A DNA stretch of 52,779 nucleotides from Blastococcus atacamensis (lineage in GTDB: Bacteria; Actinomycetota; Actinomycetes; Mycobacteriales; Geodermatophilaceae): assembly GCF_002938425.1 (NCBI RefSeq), contig NZ_POQU01000018.1:1-52779 (forward strand), given 5' to 3'. Position 1 is the stretch's first letter; each line of letters opens with the position of its first letter. Under the pieces are notes generated by a model. That model made no database searches and was not told where the DNA came from. It saw only the letters and a list, made by a program, of their open reading frames with translations. Below, piece by piece: positions 1 to 8,490 of this stretch. Position numbers and translations under genes: made by a program.

Positions 1-30
1 TAGGAGTACCCGGGTACACCGTTGTCTCTC

Positions 31-1122
31 TTATCCTGTTCTTCGGCGCGGGCGGATCCCGACGGCGGCCCGGCGGAGCTCCGCCCGGGTCGCCACCGCG
101 ACGGTCTCGCCGCCGGCCGGGTCGTCGATCGCCACGGTGATCGATCCACCGGCCGGCGGGGACGCCAGTCCGAGCATCCCGAGGGACCCGAGCAGATCCC
201 GGCACTGCGCGGCGGAGACCAGCCACCCGTCGAGCTCCGCCGGAGCGGCGCCGGGCGATGCGTCCGGAAGCAGGGCGGGCAGCGCCGCGTGGATGTGCAG
301 GTGCGCGGTCACCGGCGGGCGGCTGGTGTCCCACGGCCGGAGGATCAGATCGAGTGCGCACGCCGAGCGCAGCACGCCCATCGGCCGCTCGTCGCCCTCG
401 GCCCGCATCCAGCGGGCGTACTGGTCGACCGCGTCCCGCGCCGCGTGGACCGCGGGCAGCGGGCCCTCGATGACCAGCCGGCCGAGATCATCGGCGGTGC
501 GCTCGACATGCACGTCGGCTCGGCGCTCGGCCTCCTTCCGGCGGCGCTCCTTGGCCTCGGCGTCGACCCGGTAGAGGTGGTAGCGCACCCGATCGCCCAG
601 CCGTGACGGCGGGCAGTCCTCGGCACCGGGCAGCACCCGCGCCTGCACCTCGGCGGCAACGGCATCGGAGGCGTCACCCAGCAGGTCGAGCAGGATCCGG
701 GCCTTCCGCATGGTCAGCCGCCCGGCGAAGAGCTCCGACCACGTCGCAGCCAGCTTGGTGGTGAGCAGGATCGACTCGACCGCCAGCCGGGAGGCCTCGG
801 CCTCCGAGCAGAGGCGGATGGTGGCCAGTTCGGAGACGAAGTCGTCGGACACGTGCGCGAGCGCGGCGGGGCACCCCGCCCGCGAGCTCCGCCCCGGACC
901 ACCGCGCGGACCGAAGTCGGCGTCGCGCTCCACCGAGCGGCGGCGCGCCAGCTCCGCGATGACGGCGGCCTGCCGGGCGTACTCGCGGGCCATGTGCGCA
1001 TCAGCGGACCAGATGTCGGCGACGAGTTCGAGTTCACTCGTCTCCTCCGACGTCACCTCCGAGGGCACGAACGGGATCGGCTCGCCATCCAACGGCGAGC
1101 CCGGCACCCCTTCGCTCCACAT
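31..1122 (-). CDS. DUF222 domain protein lacking the HNH nuclease end
   Basis: A 363-residue protein with the helical DUF222 (13E12 repeat) core: an N-terminal segment rich in Glu/Ala, the FVSELATIRLCSEAEASRLA helix, and the central stretch ending in ATRAELRR. In this family the core is normally followed by a PTxxQ/RFxxxRDxxC linker and a C-terminal HNH nuclease. Here the frame stops about 10 residues after ATRAELRR, and neither other frame of the remaining 30 nt resembles the linker, so the nuclease is absent or displaced beyond the window. The ATG is preceded by TAGCGT and 6 nt, suggesting a leaderless mRNA. DUF222/HNH genes occur in many copies in these actinobacteria; their function is unknown. 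Confidence 0.75.
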   Translation of the reverse strand: MWSEGVPGSPLDGEPIPFVPSEVTSEETSELELVADIWSADAHMAREYARQAAVIAELARRRSVERDADFGPRGGPGRSSRAGCPAALAHVSDDFVSELATIRLCSEAEASRLAVESILLTTKLAATWSELFAGRLTMRKARILLDLLGDASDAVAAEVQARVLPGAEDCPPSRLGDRVRYHLYRVDAEAKERRRKEAERRADVHVERTADDLGRLVIEGPLPAVHAARDAVDQYARWMRAEGDERPMGVLRSACALDLILRPWDTSRPPVTAHLHIHAALPALLPDASPGAAPAELDGWLVSAAQCRDLLGSLGMLGLASPPAGGSITVAIDDPAGGETVAVATRAELRRAAVGIRPRRRTG

Positions 1123-1128
1123 GCCTGC

Positions 1129-1134
1129 ACGCTA
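1129..1134 (-). promoter_or_regulatory. -10 box for the DUF222 gene (leaderless start)
   Basis: TAGCGT on the minus strand lies exactly 6 nt before the ATG at 1122, the spacing expected if transcription begins at the start codon. No clear -35 box is seen. Confidence 0.4.
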
Positions 1135-1235
1135 TGGGCGGGGTACGACAGTTTCCGCAGGTCAGGCACGACCCGGAGCGGCACCACCGCAACCTGTAGG
1201 GGGCGGCGTCCCCGGGGCGGTGGCAGGATCACCGC

Positions 1236-1730
1236 ATGAGCCGACCACCGCACCCCCGGGTGGCCGCCGTCGCCCAGCTGCTCGCCGAGGCCGGTGCCAC
1301 CGGCCAGGTGCGCGTCCTCCCGACCGAGGTCCGCACCGCCGCGGCCGCCGCCGCCGAGCTGGGCGTTCCCGTCGGCGCGATCGTCAACAGCCTGGTGTTC
1401 CTCGCCGACGGCTCACCCCTGCTGGTCCTCACCAGCGGCGCGCACCGAGTCGACGTCGACCAGGTCGCCGCCCTGCTCGGCGTCAGCTCGCTGATCCCGG
1501 CTCCGGCCGAGGAGGTCCGCCGGCACACCGGCCAGCCCGTCGGCGGCGTCGCCCCGCTGGGCCACCCCGCTCCCCTGGGCACGCTGGTCGACGTCGAGCT
1601 CGCCCGCCACGACCGGGTGTGGGCGGCCGCCGGTCACCCCGCCGCGGTGTTCCCGACCAGCTACGACGAGCTGCTGCGCCTCACCGACGGCACGCCCGTC
1701 GAGGTCGGCGCCGAGGTGGGCGCACCGTGA
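1236..1730 (+). CDS. YbaK/EbsC-family aminoacyl-tRNA deacylase
   Basis: 164 residues, the normal size of a stand-alone YbaK/prolyl-tRNA-synthetase-associated editing domain. The pattern fits: LPTEVRTAAAAAAELG near the N-terminus, the IVNSLVFLADGSPLLVLTSG core strands, a mid-protein VGGVAPLGH loop, and a closing DELLRLT helix. Such proteins hydrolyse mischarged aminoacyl-tRNA (for example Cys-tRNAPro); the substrate of this one is not evident. The ATG follows CAGGAT plus 6 nt, a possible leaderless promoter. Its stop overlaps the next start in GTGA. It heads a six-gene overlapping operon that continues into carotenoid genes, an unexpected partner for a tRNA editing enzyme. Confidence 0.85.
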   Translation: MSRPPHPRVAAVAQLLAEAGATGQVRVLPTEVRTAAAAAAELGVPVGAIVNSLVFLADGSPLLVLTSGAHRVDVDQVAALLGVSSLIPAPAEEVRRHTGQPVGGVAPLGHPAPLGTLVDVELARHDRVWAAAGHPAAVFPTSYDELLRLTDGTPVEVGAEVGAP

Positions 1731-2317
1731 CCGGCACCCGCCCCGCCACCCGCATCGTCGAGCTCCCCCCGCCGTGGATGCGCGAGCACATGCACGAGGT
1801 GCTGGCCATCTACGGGCTGGCCATGGGCTACGACTCCGGCGTCGTCGCCGGCCGGTACGGCTACGCCATCCAGCACACCGAGCGCCCCGGCTTCCGCGCC
1901 GTGGGCGCGTTCGCGCAGACACCCGAGGGCGAGCGGCTGGTCGGCTTCGGCTACGGCTACCTCATCGCCCCCGGGCAGTGGTGGCACGACCAGGTGCGCG
2001 CCGCGCTCGACCGGCGGACGGCGAAGAAGTGGCTGCCCGGCGCCTTCGAGGTGTGCGAGCTGCACGTCGACCCGGGCTCCCAGAGCCAGGGGCTGGGCCG
2101 GCAGTTGCTGCACGCGCTCGTCGACGTGCCGCACCCGGTCGCCCTGCTCTCCACGCCGGACGCCGACACGAAGGCCTTCCGCTTGTACCGGGCCGACGGC
2201 TTCGTCGACCTGGCCCGGAACTACCACTTCCCCGGCGACAGCCGCCCCTTCGCCATCCTCGGCATCCAGCTGCCGCTGCATCCGCGCGACGGGTCGCCGG
2301 CGAACTCCCGAGCGTGA
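1727..2317 (+). CDS. GNAT-family N-acetyltransferase
   Basis: 196 residues from the GTG at 1727, which overlaps the YbaK stop. A longer open frame extends upstream but is only the antisense shadow of neighbouring genes. The acetyl-CoA site is visible as CELHVDPGSQSQGLGRQLL, matching the R/Q-x-x-G-x-G/A motif A of GNAT proteins, followed by a strand with LLSTPDADTKAFRLYRADGF typical of motif B. The substrate is unknown. The stop overlaps the GTG of the desaturase gene, so it is probably translationally coupled within the operon. Confidence 0.85.
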   Translation: MTGTRPATRIVELPPPWMREHMHEVLAIYGLAMGYDSGVVAGRYGYAIQHTERPGFRAVGAFAQTPEGERLVGFGYGYLIAPGQWWHDQVRAALDRRTAKKWLPGAFEVCELHVDPGSQSQGLGRQLLHALVDVPHPVALLSTPDADTKAFRLYRADGFVDLARNYHFPGDSRPFAILGIQLPLHPRDGSPANSRA

Positions 2318-3954
2318 CCACTCCTCCTCCTGCACACGCCGACGTCGTCGTCATCGGCTCCGGTCACAACGGCCTGGTGGCCGCCTGCTACCTGGCCCGC
2401 GCCGGCCTCGCGGTGGAGGTGGTCGAGTCCGACGACGTGCTCGGCGGCGCTGTCTCGACCGTGGAGCGGTGGCCCGGCGTGCAGGTGGACCGCGGCTCCA
2501 GCGCGCACGTGATCATCCGGCACAGCGGCATCGTCGAGGAGCTGGACCTGGCCGCGCACGGGCTGCGCTACCTCGACTGCGACCCGTGGGGCTTCGCACC
2601 CGCACCGAAGCCGGGCGACGCCGGTCCCGACGGCCGCCCGCTGGTCCTCTCCGTCGACCTGGACGCCACCTGCGCCTCCATCGAGGCCGCCTGCGGTCCC
2701 GCCGACGCCGCCGCCTACCGCCGGTTCGTCGAGGTGTGGGGGCCGCGCAGCCGTGCCGTCGTCGCCTCCTTCGGCCGGGCTCCGAACGCCCGCGGCCTGA
2801 TCGGCTCGTTCTGGCCGCTCGGCGCGCCCGCCGAGGGCCGTCCGCGCACTCCCGGCGGCGAGCTCGCGGTCGACTTCCTGGGCTCGGGCGACGCGCTGCT
2901 GGACAGGTGGTTCACCAGCGAGCGGCTCAAGGCGGCGCTGGCCTGGTTCGGCGCGCAGTCGGGACCGCCCATGTCCGAGCCCGGCACGGCGGCGATGGTC
3001 GGCTGGGTGGCGCTGCTGCACGATGTCCCGCCCGGGCACCCGGTGGGCGGCTCGGGCGGCCTGACCCGCGCGCTGCGCCGCCGGCTGGAGTCCGACGGCG
3101 GCCGGGTCACCCTCGGCGACGGCGCCGAGCGGCTGCTGGTCGAGGACGGCCGCGTCACCGGCGTCCGCACCCGGTCCGGGCGCACCGTCCGGGCCGGCGC
3201 CGTCGTCGCCGCCTGCCACATCGACGTCACCCGCCAGCTCGCCGGGGACGACGCCCCGCCGGTGCTCGCCGACGCCGCGCCGCCGATCGGCAACGGCTTC
3301 GGCCTCGTCGTGCGCGCCCTCACCGACGCTCTGCCCGCCTATCCCGGCGTCGCACCGGAGCAGGCGCTGCAGGGGCTGCAGCTGCTGTGCACCGACCGCG
3401 GGCAGCTGGCCTCCGCGCACGGCGACTGGCGTGCCGGCCGGGTTCCCCGCGAGCCGGTGCCGCTGGCGATGTCGTTCTCCGCGAGCGATCCCACCCTGGC
3501 CCCGCCCGGACGGCACGTGGTCACCATCTGGGGCCAGTGGTACCCCTACGCGATGGCCGACGGCGGCGACTGGGACGCGCTCGCCGATGCCGAGGCGCGC
3601 CGCCTGATCGAGGCGGTGGACCGCTACGCCCCCGGCTTCGCCGCCTCGGTGCAGGAGACCTACGTGCAGACCCCGCTGGAGCTGGAGCGGGAGCTGTCCC
3701 TGCCCCGTGGCAACGTGATGCACGTGGAGATGGGCCTGGCCAGCATGTTCATGCTGCGGCCGGCGCCCGCGCTGTCGGGCTACCGGGTCCCGGGACTGCC
3801 CGGGCTGTACCTGGCCGGGGCCTCCACGCACCCCGGAGGCGGGGTCTCGGGCAACTCCGGGCGGACGGCGGCCCGCGTGCTGCTGGCCGACCGGAAGGGC
3901 CCGCGCGCCGCGGCCGGCCGGGTGCTGGGCCGGCTCCGGGCGCTGCGCGGATGA
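2314..3954 (+). CDS. CrtI/CrtD-superfamily carotenoid desaturase (FAD)
   Basis: 546 residues from GTG 2314. The N-terminus carries a dinucleotide-binding fold, VVIGSGHNGLVAACYLARAG with an acidic strand end VVES, then GG; the C-terminus has the second FAD motif GLYLAGASTHPGGGVSGNSG. This is the COG1233 phytoene desaturase/isomerase superfamily. It differs from the second CrtI-like protein at 18595, and the two genes after it are CruF-like and CruG-like, so a late step such as 3,4-desaturation (CrtD) of a hydrated end group is more likely than phytoene desaturation. That assignment comes from context. It overlaps both neighbours by 4 nt. Confidence 0.82.
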   Translation: MTTPPPAHADVVVIGSGHNGLVAACYLARAGLAVEVVESDDVLGGAVSTVERWPGVQVDRGSSAHVIIRHSGIVEELDLAAHGLRYLDCDPWGFAPAPKPGDAGPDGRPLVLSVDLDATCASIEAACGPADAAAYRRFVEVWGPRSRAVVASFGRAPNARGLIGSFWPLGAPAEGRPRTPGGELAVDFLGSGDALLDRWFTSERLKAALAWFGAQSGPPMSEPGTAAMVGWVALLHDVPPGHPVGGSGGLTRALRRRLESDGGRVTLGDGAERLLVEDGRVTGVRTRSGRTVRAGAVVAACHIDVTRQLAGDDAPPVLADAAPPIGNGFGLVVRALTDALPAYPGVAPEQALQGLQLLCTDRGQLASAHGDWRAGRVPREPVPLAMSFSASDPTLAPPGRHVVTIWGQWYPYAMADGGDWDALADAEARRLIEAVDRYAPGFAASVQETYVQTPLELERELSLPRGNVMHVEMGLASMFMLRPAPALSGYRVPGLPGLYLAGASTHPGGGVSGNSGRTAARVLLADRKGPRAAAGRVLGRLRALRG

Positions 3955-4730
3955 CCGCGACCGTCGTGCCGGCGACCACCCCTGGGCGGCTGCTCCCGCC
4001 GGTGCTGGCCGTCGCGCTCGTGGGCACCGCCATCGCCTATCCGCTCACCGACGGAGCAGCCCGGGACGTCGTCTCGTGGACGATCGTGCTGCTCGGCGCC
4101 ACGCTGTCGGTGGCGCACGCCGCGATCAGCCGGGGACTGCGCACCGGCCTCGGGGTGCTGGGGGTCGTGGCCCTCACCGCCGTCGCGTTCGAGGCGGTCG
4201 GCCTGGCCACCGGCTATCCGTACGGCAGCTATACCTACAGCGACGCCCTGGGCCCCACGCTGCTCGGCGTGCCGTTCCTCGTGCCGCTGGCCTGGCTGAT
4301 GATGGCCTGGCCCAGCTGGCTGCTCGCCGGGTACCTGGCCGACCGGCGAGCGGCGCGGATCGGCTGGGCGGCGGGGATCTTCGCGGCGTGGGACGTCGTC
4401 CTGGACCCGCAGATGGTGCAGGCCGGGTACTGGACCTGGGCGCACCCCACCCCGGGCCTGCCCGGCATCGACACCGTGCCGCTCACCAACCTGGCCGGCT
4501 GGCTGCTCGCCGGCGCGGTGCTGATGACGCTGCTCGACCTGCTGGTCGCGCGCACCGGGGAGCCGCCCCGGATCGGTCCGGCCGCCCCGCTGCTCGCCCT
4601 GGCCTGGATGACCCTCGGGGGCGCGCTGGCGCACGCCGGTTGGCTGGACCTGCCCGGCTCGGCCGCCTGGGGTGCGGTGCTGGCGGTGCCGGTCCTCGTC
4701 GTGCTGGTCCTCCGGCGGCGACGGGCATGA
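3951..4730 (+). CDS. cruF: CruF-like carotenoid 1',2'-hydratase (DUF422)
   Basis: 259 residues, hydrophobic throughout with about seven membrane segments. The family hallmarks are present: TGYPYGSYTYSDALGP, VPFLVPLAWLMMAWPSWLL, the AAWDVVLDPQM helix, and TNLAGW near the end. Members of this family add water across the end double bond of acyclic carotenoid ends (gamma-carotene or lycopene 1',2'-hydratase in cyanobacteria and Deinococcus; bisanhydrobacterioruberin hydratase in haloarchaea). It acts in the membrane. The ATGA overlaps on both sides place it between a desaturase and a glycosyltransferase, the expected order of late tailoring steps. Confidence 0.83.
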   Translation: MTATVVPATTPGRLLPPVLAVALVGTAIAYPLTDGAARDVVSWTIVLLGATLSVAHAAISRGLRTGLGVLGVVALTAVAFEAVGLATGYPYGSYTYSDALGPTLLGVPFLVPLAWLMMAWPSWLLAGYLADRRAARIGWAAGIFAAWDVVLDPQMVQAGYWTWAHPTPGLPGIDTVPLTNLAGWLLAGAVLMTLLDLLVARTGEPPRIGPAAPLLALAWMTLGGALAHAGWLDLPGSAAWGAVLAVPVLVVLVLRRRRA

Positions 4731-5866
4731 GCGGCCGCGCCGTGCGCGTCCTGTCCGCGCTCGCCGGGATCGGCGCCGCACACGCCGCGGTGAACACCGT
4801 CCTGCTGCGCCGGCCGCCCGACGATCCGCCGGCCAGCCCCTTCCCCGTCACCGTCGTGCTCCCCGTGCGCGACGAGGCGCACTCCGTGGGCGACTGCCTC
4901 GCCGCGCTCCTCGACCAGCGGGGCCTGGACCGGCTCCGGGTGGTCGTCGTGGACGACGGCTCCACCGACGGCACCGCCGACATCGTCCGCGCGGTGCACG
5001 ACTCCCGGGTGCGGCTGGTGACCGCTCCTCCCCTGCCCGAGGGGTGGCTGGGCAAGCCGCACGCCTGCGCCGTCGGCGTCGCCGCTGCCGACCGCCGGCA
5101 GGACGAGGTGCTGGTCTTCGTCGACGCCGACGTCCGTCTCTTCCCCGACGCGATCACGTCCGCCGTCGCCCTGCTCGCCGCGTCCGGCCTGGACCTCGTC
5201 TCCCCGTGGCCGCGCCCGCTCGCGGCCGGTGCCGCCGAGCGCCTGGTGCAGCCGCTGGCGCCCTGGCTCTGGACGACGACGCTGCCGCTGCGGCTGGCCG
5301 AGCGCTCCCCCCGACCGTCCCTGGCCGCGGCCAACGGCCAGTTCCTGGTCGTGCGCCGGGACGCCTACGAGCGGGCCGGCGGTCACGCGGCCGTGCGGGG
5401 CGAGGTGCTGGAGGACATCGCGCTGCTGCGTGCGGTGAAGCGGGCCGGCGGGCGAGGAGGCCCGGTCGACGGTTCGCAGCTGGCCGCCTGCCGGATGTAC
5501 GAGGGCTGGCCGCAGGTCCGCGAGGGCTACGCCAAGTCGCTGTGGGCCTCCGTCGGGAGCCGCCCGGCCGCCGGGGTGGCCGCCGCGGCGGCCCTGACCG
5601 CGGTCTACGTGGTCCCGCCGGTGGCCGCGCTCGGCGGGTCCCGCGCCGGGCTGGCGGGCTACCTGGCGGGAGTGGCGGGTCGGCTGCTCAGCGCACGGAC
5701 GTCGGGCAGCCGGGCCTGGCCGGACGCTCTGGCGCACCCCGTCTCGGTGCTGCTGCTGGACCTGCTGATGCTGCGCTCGGTGCGTGGGCGGCGGCACGGG
5801 ACCCTGCACTGGCGGGGGCGGCCGGTCGAGCCGGCCGCGCAGTCGTCGGCGACGATGGGGCGGTGA
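4727..5866 (+). CDS. CruG-like GT2 carotenoid glycosyltransferase
   Basis: 379 residues. An N-terminal membrane helix (about residues 5-22) precedes a GT-A domain: PVTVVLPVRDEAHSV, VVVVDDGSTDGTADIV, the metal-binding FVDADVRLFPDA, and an EVLEDIALLRAVK motif corresponding to the E/D-D catalytic region. Two C-terminal hydrophobic segments follow. This is a membrane-linked family 2 glycosyltransferase. Next to CruF, the natural role is glycosylation of the 2'-hydroxyl of a hydrated carotenoid as CruG does in myxoxanthophyll synthesis; the sugar cannot be inferred. It shares ATGA with cruF and GTGA with the next gene. Confidence 0.82.
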   Translation: MSGRAVRVLSALAGIGAAHAAVNTVLLRRPPDDPPASPFPVTVVLPVRDEAHSVGDCLAALLDQRGLDRLRVVVVDDGSTDGTADIVRAVHDSRVRLVTAPPLPEGWLGKPHACAVGVAAADRRQDEVLVFVDADVRLFPDAITSAVALLAASGLDLVSPWPRPLAAGAAERLVQPLAPWLWTTTLPLRLAERSPRPSLAAANGQFLVVRRDAYERAGGHAAVRGEVLEDIALLRAVKRAGGRGGPVDGSQLAACRMYEGWPQVREGYAKSLWASVGSRPAAGVAAAAALTAVYVVPPVAALGGSRAGLAGYLAGVAGRLLSARTSGSRAWPDALAHPVSVLLLDLLMLRSVRGRRHGTLHWRGRPVEPAAQSSATMGR

Positions 5867-6522
5867 CCGCTCCCGACCCGTCCCGGCCGCGCACCTCGTT
5901 CGACCCCGCGGAGATGGAGGTCGGCGCGTTCTACCGGGTGCTGAACTCCGTCGTCGTGCCGCGACCGATCGCGTGGGTGTGCAGCCGCTCGGCCGAGGGC
6001 GTGCACAACCTGGCGCCGCACTCCTTCTACACCGTCGCCTGCGTGGATCCGCCGATCGTGCAGTTCACCTCGGTGGGCCGGAAGGACTCGCTGCGCAACG
6101 TGGAGGCCACCGGCGAGTTCACCGTCAGCCTGACCCCCGAGGCGCTGTTCGAGCAGATCAACGCCACGGGCACCGACTTCCCGGCCGACCGGAGCGAGGC
6201 CGAGGAGGCCGGGGTGCGACTGGAGCCGGCGGAGAAGGTGGCCGCGATGCGGGTCGCCGACTCGCCGGTCACCCTCGAGTGCACGCTGCACTCGACGCTG
6301 CGCCTCGGCGACAGCACCGTCGTGTTCGGCCGGGTGGTGCACGTCAGTGCGTGGACCGAGGCGGTGCGGGACGGCCGACCGCGGATCGAGCACCTGCGGC
6401 CGCTGGCCCGCCTGGGCGGCAACGAGTGGGCGACGATCGGCGAGGTGCGGGAGATCCCCCGCATCCCCTACCGCGTGTGGGCCGAGGACCCCTCCATCGG
6501 GCAGCGTTTCCGAGGAGAGTGA
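5863..6522 (+). CDS. Flavin reductase-like (DIM6/NTAB) FMN-binding protein
   Basis: 219 residues from GTG 5863. It shows the split-barrel flavin reductase pattern: VVPRPIAWVCS, NLAPHSFYTVACVDPPIVQF, DSLRNVEATGEFTVSL, then FGRVVHV and the final LARLGGNEW segment. Such proteins bind FMN and often reduce it with NAD(P)H for a partner oxygenase. It is the last gene of the overlapping operon and could supply reduced flavin to the carotenoid enzymes, although that link is only inferred. It faces the adenosine kinase gene across a 109-nt gap that holds a hairpin. Confidence 0.85.
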   Translation: MTAPDPSRPRTSFDPAEMEVGAFYRVLNSVVVPRPIAWVCSRSAEGVHNLAPHSFYTVACVDPPIVQFTSVGRKDSLRNVEATGEFTVSLTPEALFEQINATGTDFPADRSEAEEAGVRLEPAEKVAAMRVADSPVTLECTLHSTLRLGDSTVVFGRVVHVSAWTEAVRDGRPRIEHLRPLARLGGNEWATIGEVREIPRIPYRVWAEDPSIGQRFRGE

Positions 6523-6609
6523 CAGCGGACCGGTCGCGGGGGCCGGAGGCCTTCCGACCGGAACGCACGGGCGCGCTCGACGCAGCAGGGGCACGGCACG
6601 TGGCCGCGG

Positions 6610-6628
6610 TGTCGTCCGGGGGACGACA
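6610..6628. terminator. Hairpin between convergent genes
   Basis: TGTCGTCC, a GGG loop, then GGACGACA: an 8-bp perfect stem just past the kinase stop and 88 nt past the flavin reductase stop. There is no T tract, so it is a candidate bidirectional terminator only. Confidence 0.35.
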
Positions 6629-6631
6629 GTG

Positions 6632-7606
6632 TCAGGGCAGGTGCGCCCCGATCTCGTCGGCCGCCTCGGCACCGAACGCCTCGGCGAAGCGGGCGAGGAA
6701 GCTCTCCCGCGGCAGGTCGTACTCCTGCGTACCGATCACCTCGACGGCCGCGGTGGCGACGGCGGAACCGAGCTGGGTGGCCCGCTCCAGGGACAGCCCC
6801 CACATGCGCCCGGCGATGAACCCGGCGCGCAGGGCGTCGCCGCCGCCGGTGGGCTCGACCGGCTTGGTCTCGGGCACCGCGATGACCTCGAGCGGCTCCT
6901 CACCGGCCCGGCGCACCAGCACGCCGTCGGCGGCACGGGTCGTCACCCAGGAGCCGACCCGGTCCAGCACCTCATCGGCGGTCCAGCCGGTCTTCTGCAG
7001 CAGCAGGGCCGCCTCGTACTCGTTGGTGAACAGCACCTCGGCGCCGGACACGAGGTCCATGATCATGTCTCCGCCGGCCCAGGCCAGCTGCTGGCTGGGG
7101 TCGGCGGCGAAGGCGTAACCGCGGTCCCGGCACTCCTGGGTGTGCCGCACCATCGCGGTCGGGTCGTTCGGGCCGACGACGACGAGGTCGGGGGAACCGA
7201 CGCGGCCGACGACGGGCGCGAGCTCGATCCGCGAGGCCTCGGCCATCGCGCCCGAGTAGAACGACGCGATCTGGTTGTTCGCCTGGTCGGTGGTGCACAC
7301 GAACCGCGCGGTGTGCTTGAGCTCCGACCAGTGGACGCTGCCGGTGTCGACCCCGTGCCGGGAGAGCCAGGCCTCGTAGTCGGCGAAGTCACTGCCCACC
7401 GCGCCGACGAGAACCGGCGTCAGGCCGAGCAGCCCGAGGCCGTAGGCCATGTTGGCGCCGGCGCCGCCGCGGTGCTGCACCAGGTCGTCGACCAGGAAGG
7501 ACAGCGAGACGTTCTCCATCTGACCTTCGACGAACTGCTCGGTGAACAGACCGGGAAAGGTCATCAGGTGGTCGGTGGCGATGGAGCCGGTGACGACGAC
7601 GGGCAC
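6632..7606 (-). CDS. PfkB-family adenosine kinase (Rv2202c type)
   Basis: 324 residues from the GTG at 7606, which has AGGAG 7-8 nt upstream; this length matches M. tuberculosis Rv2202c (CbhK/AdoK), whose start VTGSIATDHLMxFPG aligns here. Substrate and ATP motifs are visible: HRGGAGANMAYGLGLLG, VVVGPNDPTAM, FAADPSQQLA, LFTNEYEAALL and the catalytic TGGGDALRAGF (usual form GxGD). The product phosphorylates a nucleoside, most likely adenosine in purine salvage. An upstream in-frame GTG (7681) follows TAAGGT by 5 nt and could give a 349-residue form or simply mark the transcription start. Confidence 0.88.
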   Translation of the reverse strand: MPVVVTGSIATDHLMTFPGLFTEQFVEGQMENVSLSFLVDDLVQHRGGAGANMAYGLGLLGLTPVLVGAVGSDFADYEAWLSRHGVDTGSVHWSELKHTARFVCTTDQANNQIASFYSGAMAEASRIELAPVVGRVGSPDLVVVGPNDPTAMVRHTQECRDRGYAFAADPSQQLAWAGGDMIMDLVSGAEVLFTNEYEAALLLQKTGWTADEVLDRVGSWVTTRAADGVLVRRAGEEPLEVIAVPETKPVEPTGGGDALRAGFIAGRMWGLSLERATQLGSAVATAAVEVIGTQEYDLPRESFLARFAEAFGAEAADEIGAHLP

Positions 7607-7738
7607 GGTGGCGCTCCTGGAGAGGGTGGCTGGCGTCGGCGGCACGCGGCCGGCTGCGGGGGCCTGGGAGGGGTCGGGCACTGCACACCTTAGGAGCCGC
7701 CTGCGGCCCGGGCCCCGGCGAGGTGCGCGGTCGGCCGC

Positions 7739-8437
7739 TCAGTCGGGCGGAGGGACGTCCGCCTCGCCTGGCCCGCCGAGCTCCCCGCGGAGCCACACGC
7801 CGAGTTGGACGACGCCGACGGCACCCAGCAGGGCACCGACAGCGGCACCGCTCGTGACCACCACGCGGCCGGCCTCCAGCCCCGCGACCTCCAGTCCGGA
7901 GACCACGCCGGCGCCACTGAGGGTGAGGCCCGCCATGACCACCCGCGTGGGCCGCTCCCACAGCGAGATGGGGCCGGTCCGGTGTACGCCCGCCTGTCCG
8001 GCGCGCGCCCGCAGGTAGTCGGGCAGCCAGCAGAGCGCGCCGAAGCCGACGGCGAGCCAGCCCGGCGCACCGGCCGCCCAGAGGGCGGCGGCATAAGCGG
8101 CCTCCGTCAGCCGGTCGACGACGGAGTCCAGCACGTACCCGCGCTGCGAGGCCCGGCCGGTTCCGATGGCCAGGGCGCCGTCGAGGCTGTCCAGGAGTCC
8201 GGAGAGGCCGACCAGCAGCCCCGCCACCACCAGCCAGGCACCGCCGGAGGTGGCCGGGAGCACGGCCGCGGCCGCGACCAGCGCGCCGGCGGCCGTGGCC
8301 ACCCACGGCGGAAGGGCGGCGAGCGGCCTGGCGAGCGTGTGCGCCAGCGTCAGCCAACCCCGGACCAGCGGCGCGCCGGTGTCGGCACCGCCGTGCCAGC
8401 GCGACCACGCGGCGAGGTACTCCTCCCGGTCGAGCAC
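7739..8437 (-). CDS. CDP-alcohol phosphatidyltransferase-like membrane protein
   Basis: 232 residues from GTG 8437, preceded by GAGGAGG at good spacing. Several membrane helices surround the CDP-alcohol phosphotransferase signature: D83, D86-G87, A90, then G100, D104, D108, with exact family spacing. One position departs: the Arg of DGxxAR is Ile (I91), with R95 four residues later. The family transfers a phospho-alcohol between CDP-diacylglycerol or CDP-alcohol and a second alcohol. All four metal-ligand aspartates are kept, so activity may persist, but the substrate cannot be named. It lies upstream of the kinase on the same strand, 132 nt away. Confidence 0.8.
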   Translation of the reverse strand: MLDREEYLAAWSRWHGGADTGAPLVRGWLTLAHTLARPLAALPPWVATAAGALVAAAAVLPATSGGAWLVVAGLLVGLSGLLDSLDGALAIGTGRASQRGYVLDSVVDRLTEAAYAAALWAAGAPGWLAVGFGALCWLPDYLRARAGQAGVHRTGPISLWERPTRVVMAGLTLSGAGVVSGLEVAGLEAGRVVVTSGAAVGALLGAVGVVQLGVWLRGELGGPGEADVPPPD

Positions 8438-8490
8438 GGTGGGCCTCCTCTCTCGCGCCGCTCCGGCGCTCCAGCAGGCACAGTAGGGGT

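Noticed and set aside
6-17. 12-bp palindrome GTACCCGGGTAC at the window edge.
   Set aside because: Short GC-rich palindromes are common here and nothing beyond the edge can be seen to support a role.
710-1726. Long upstream extension of the GNAT frame.
   Set aside because: It is antisense to the DUF222 gene and then out of frame with YbaK; the GTGA overlap at 1727 gives a better start.
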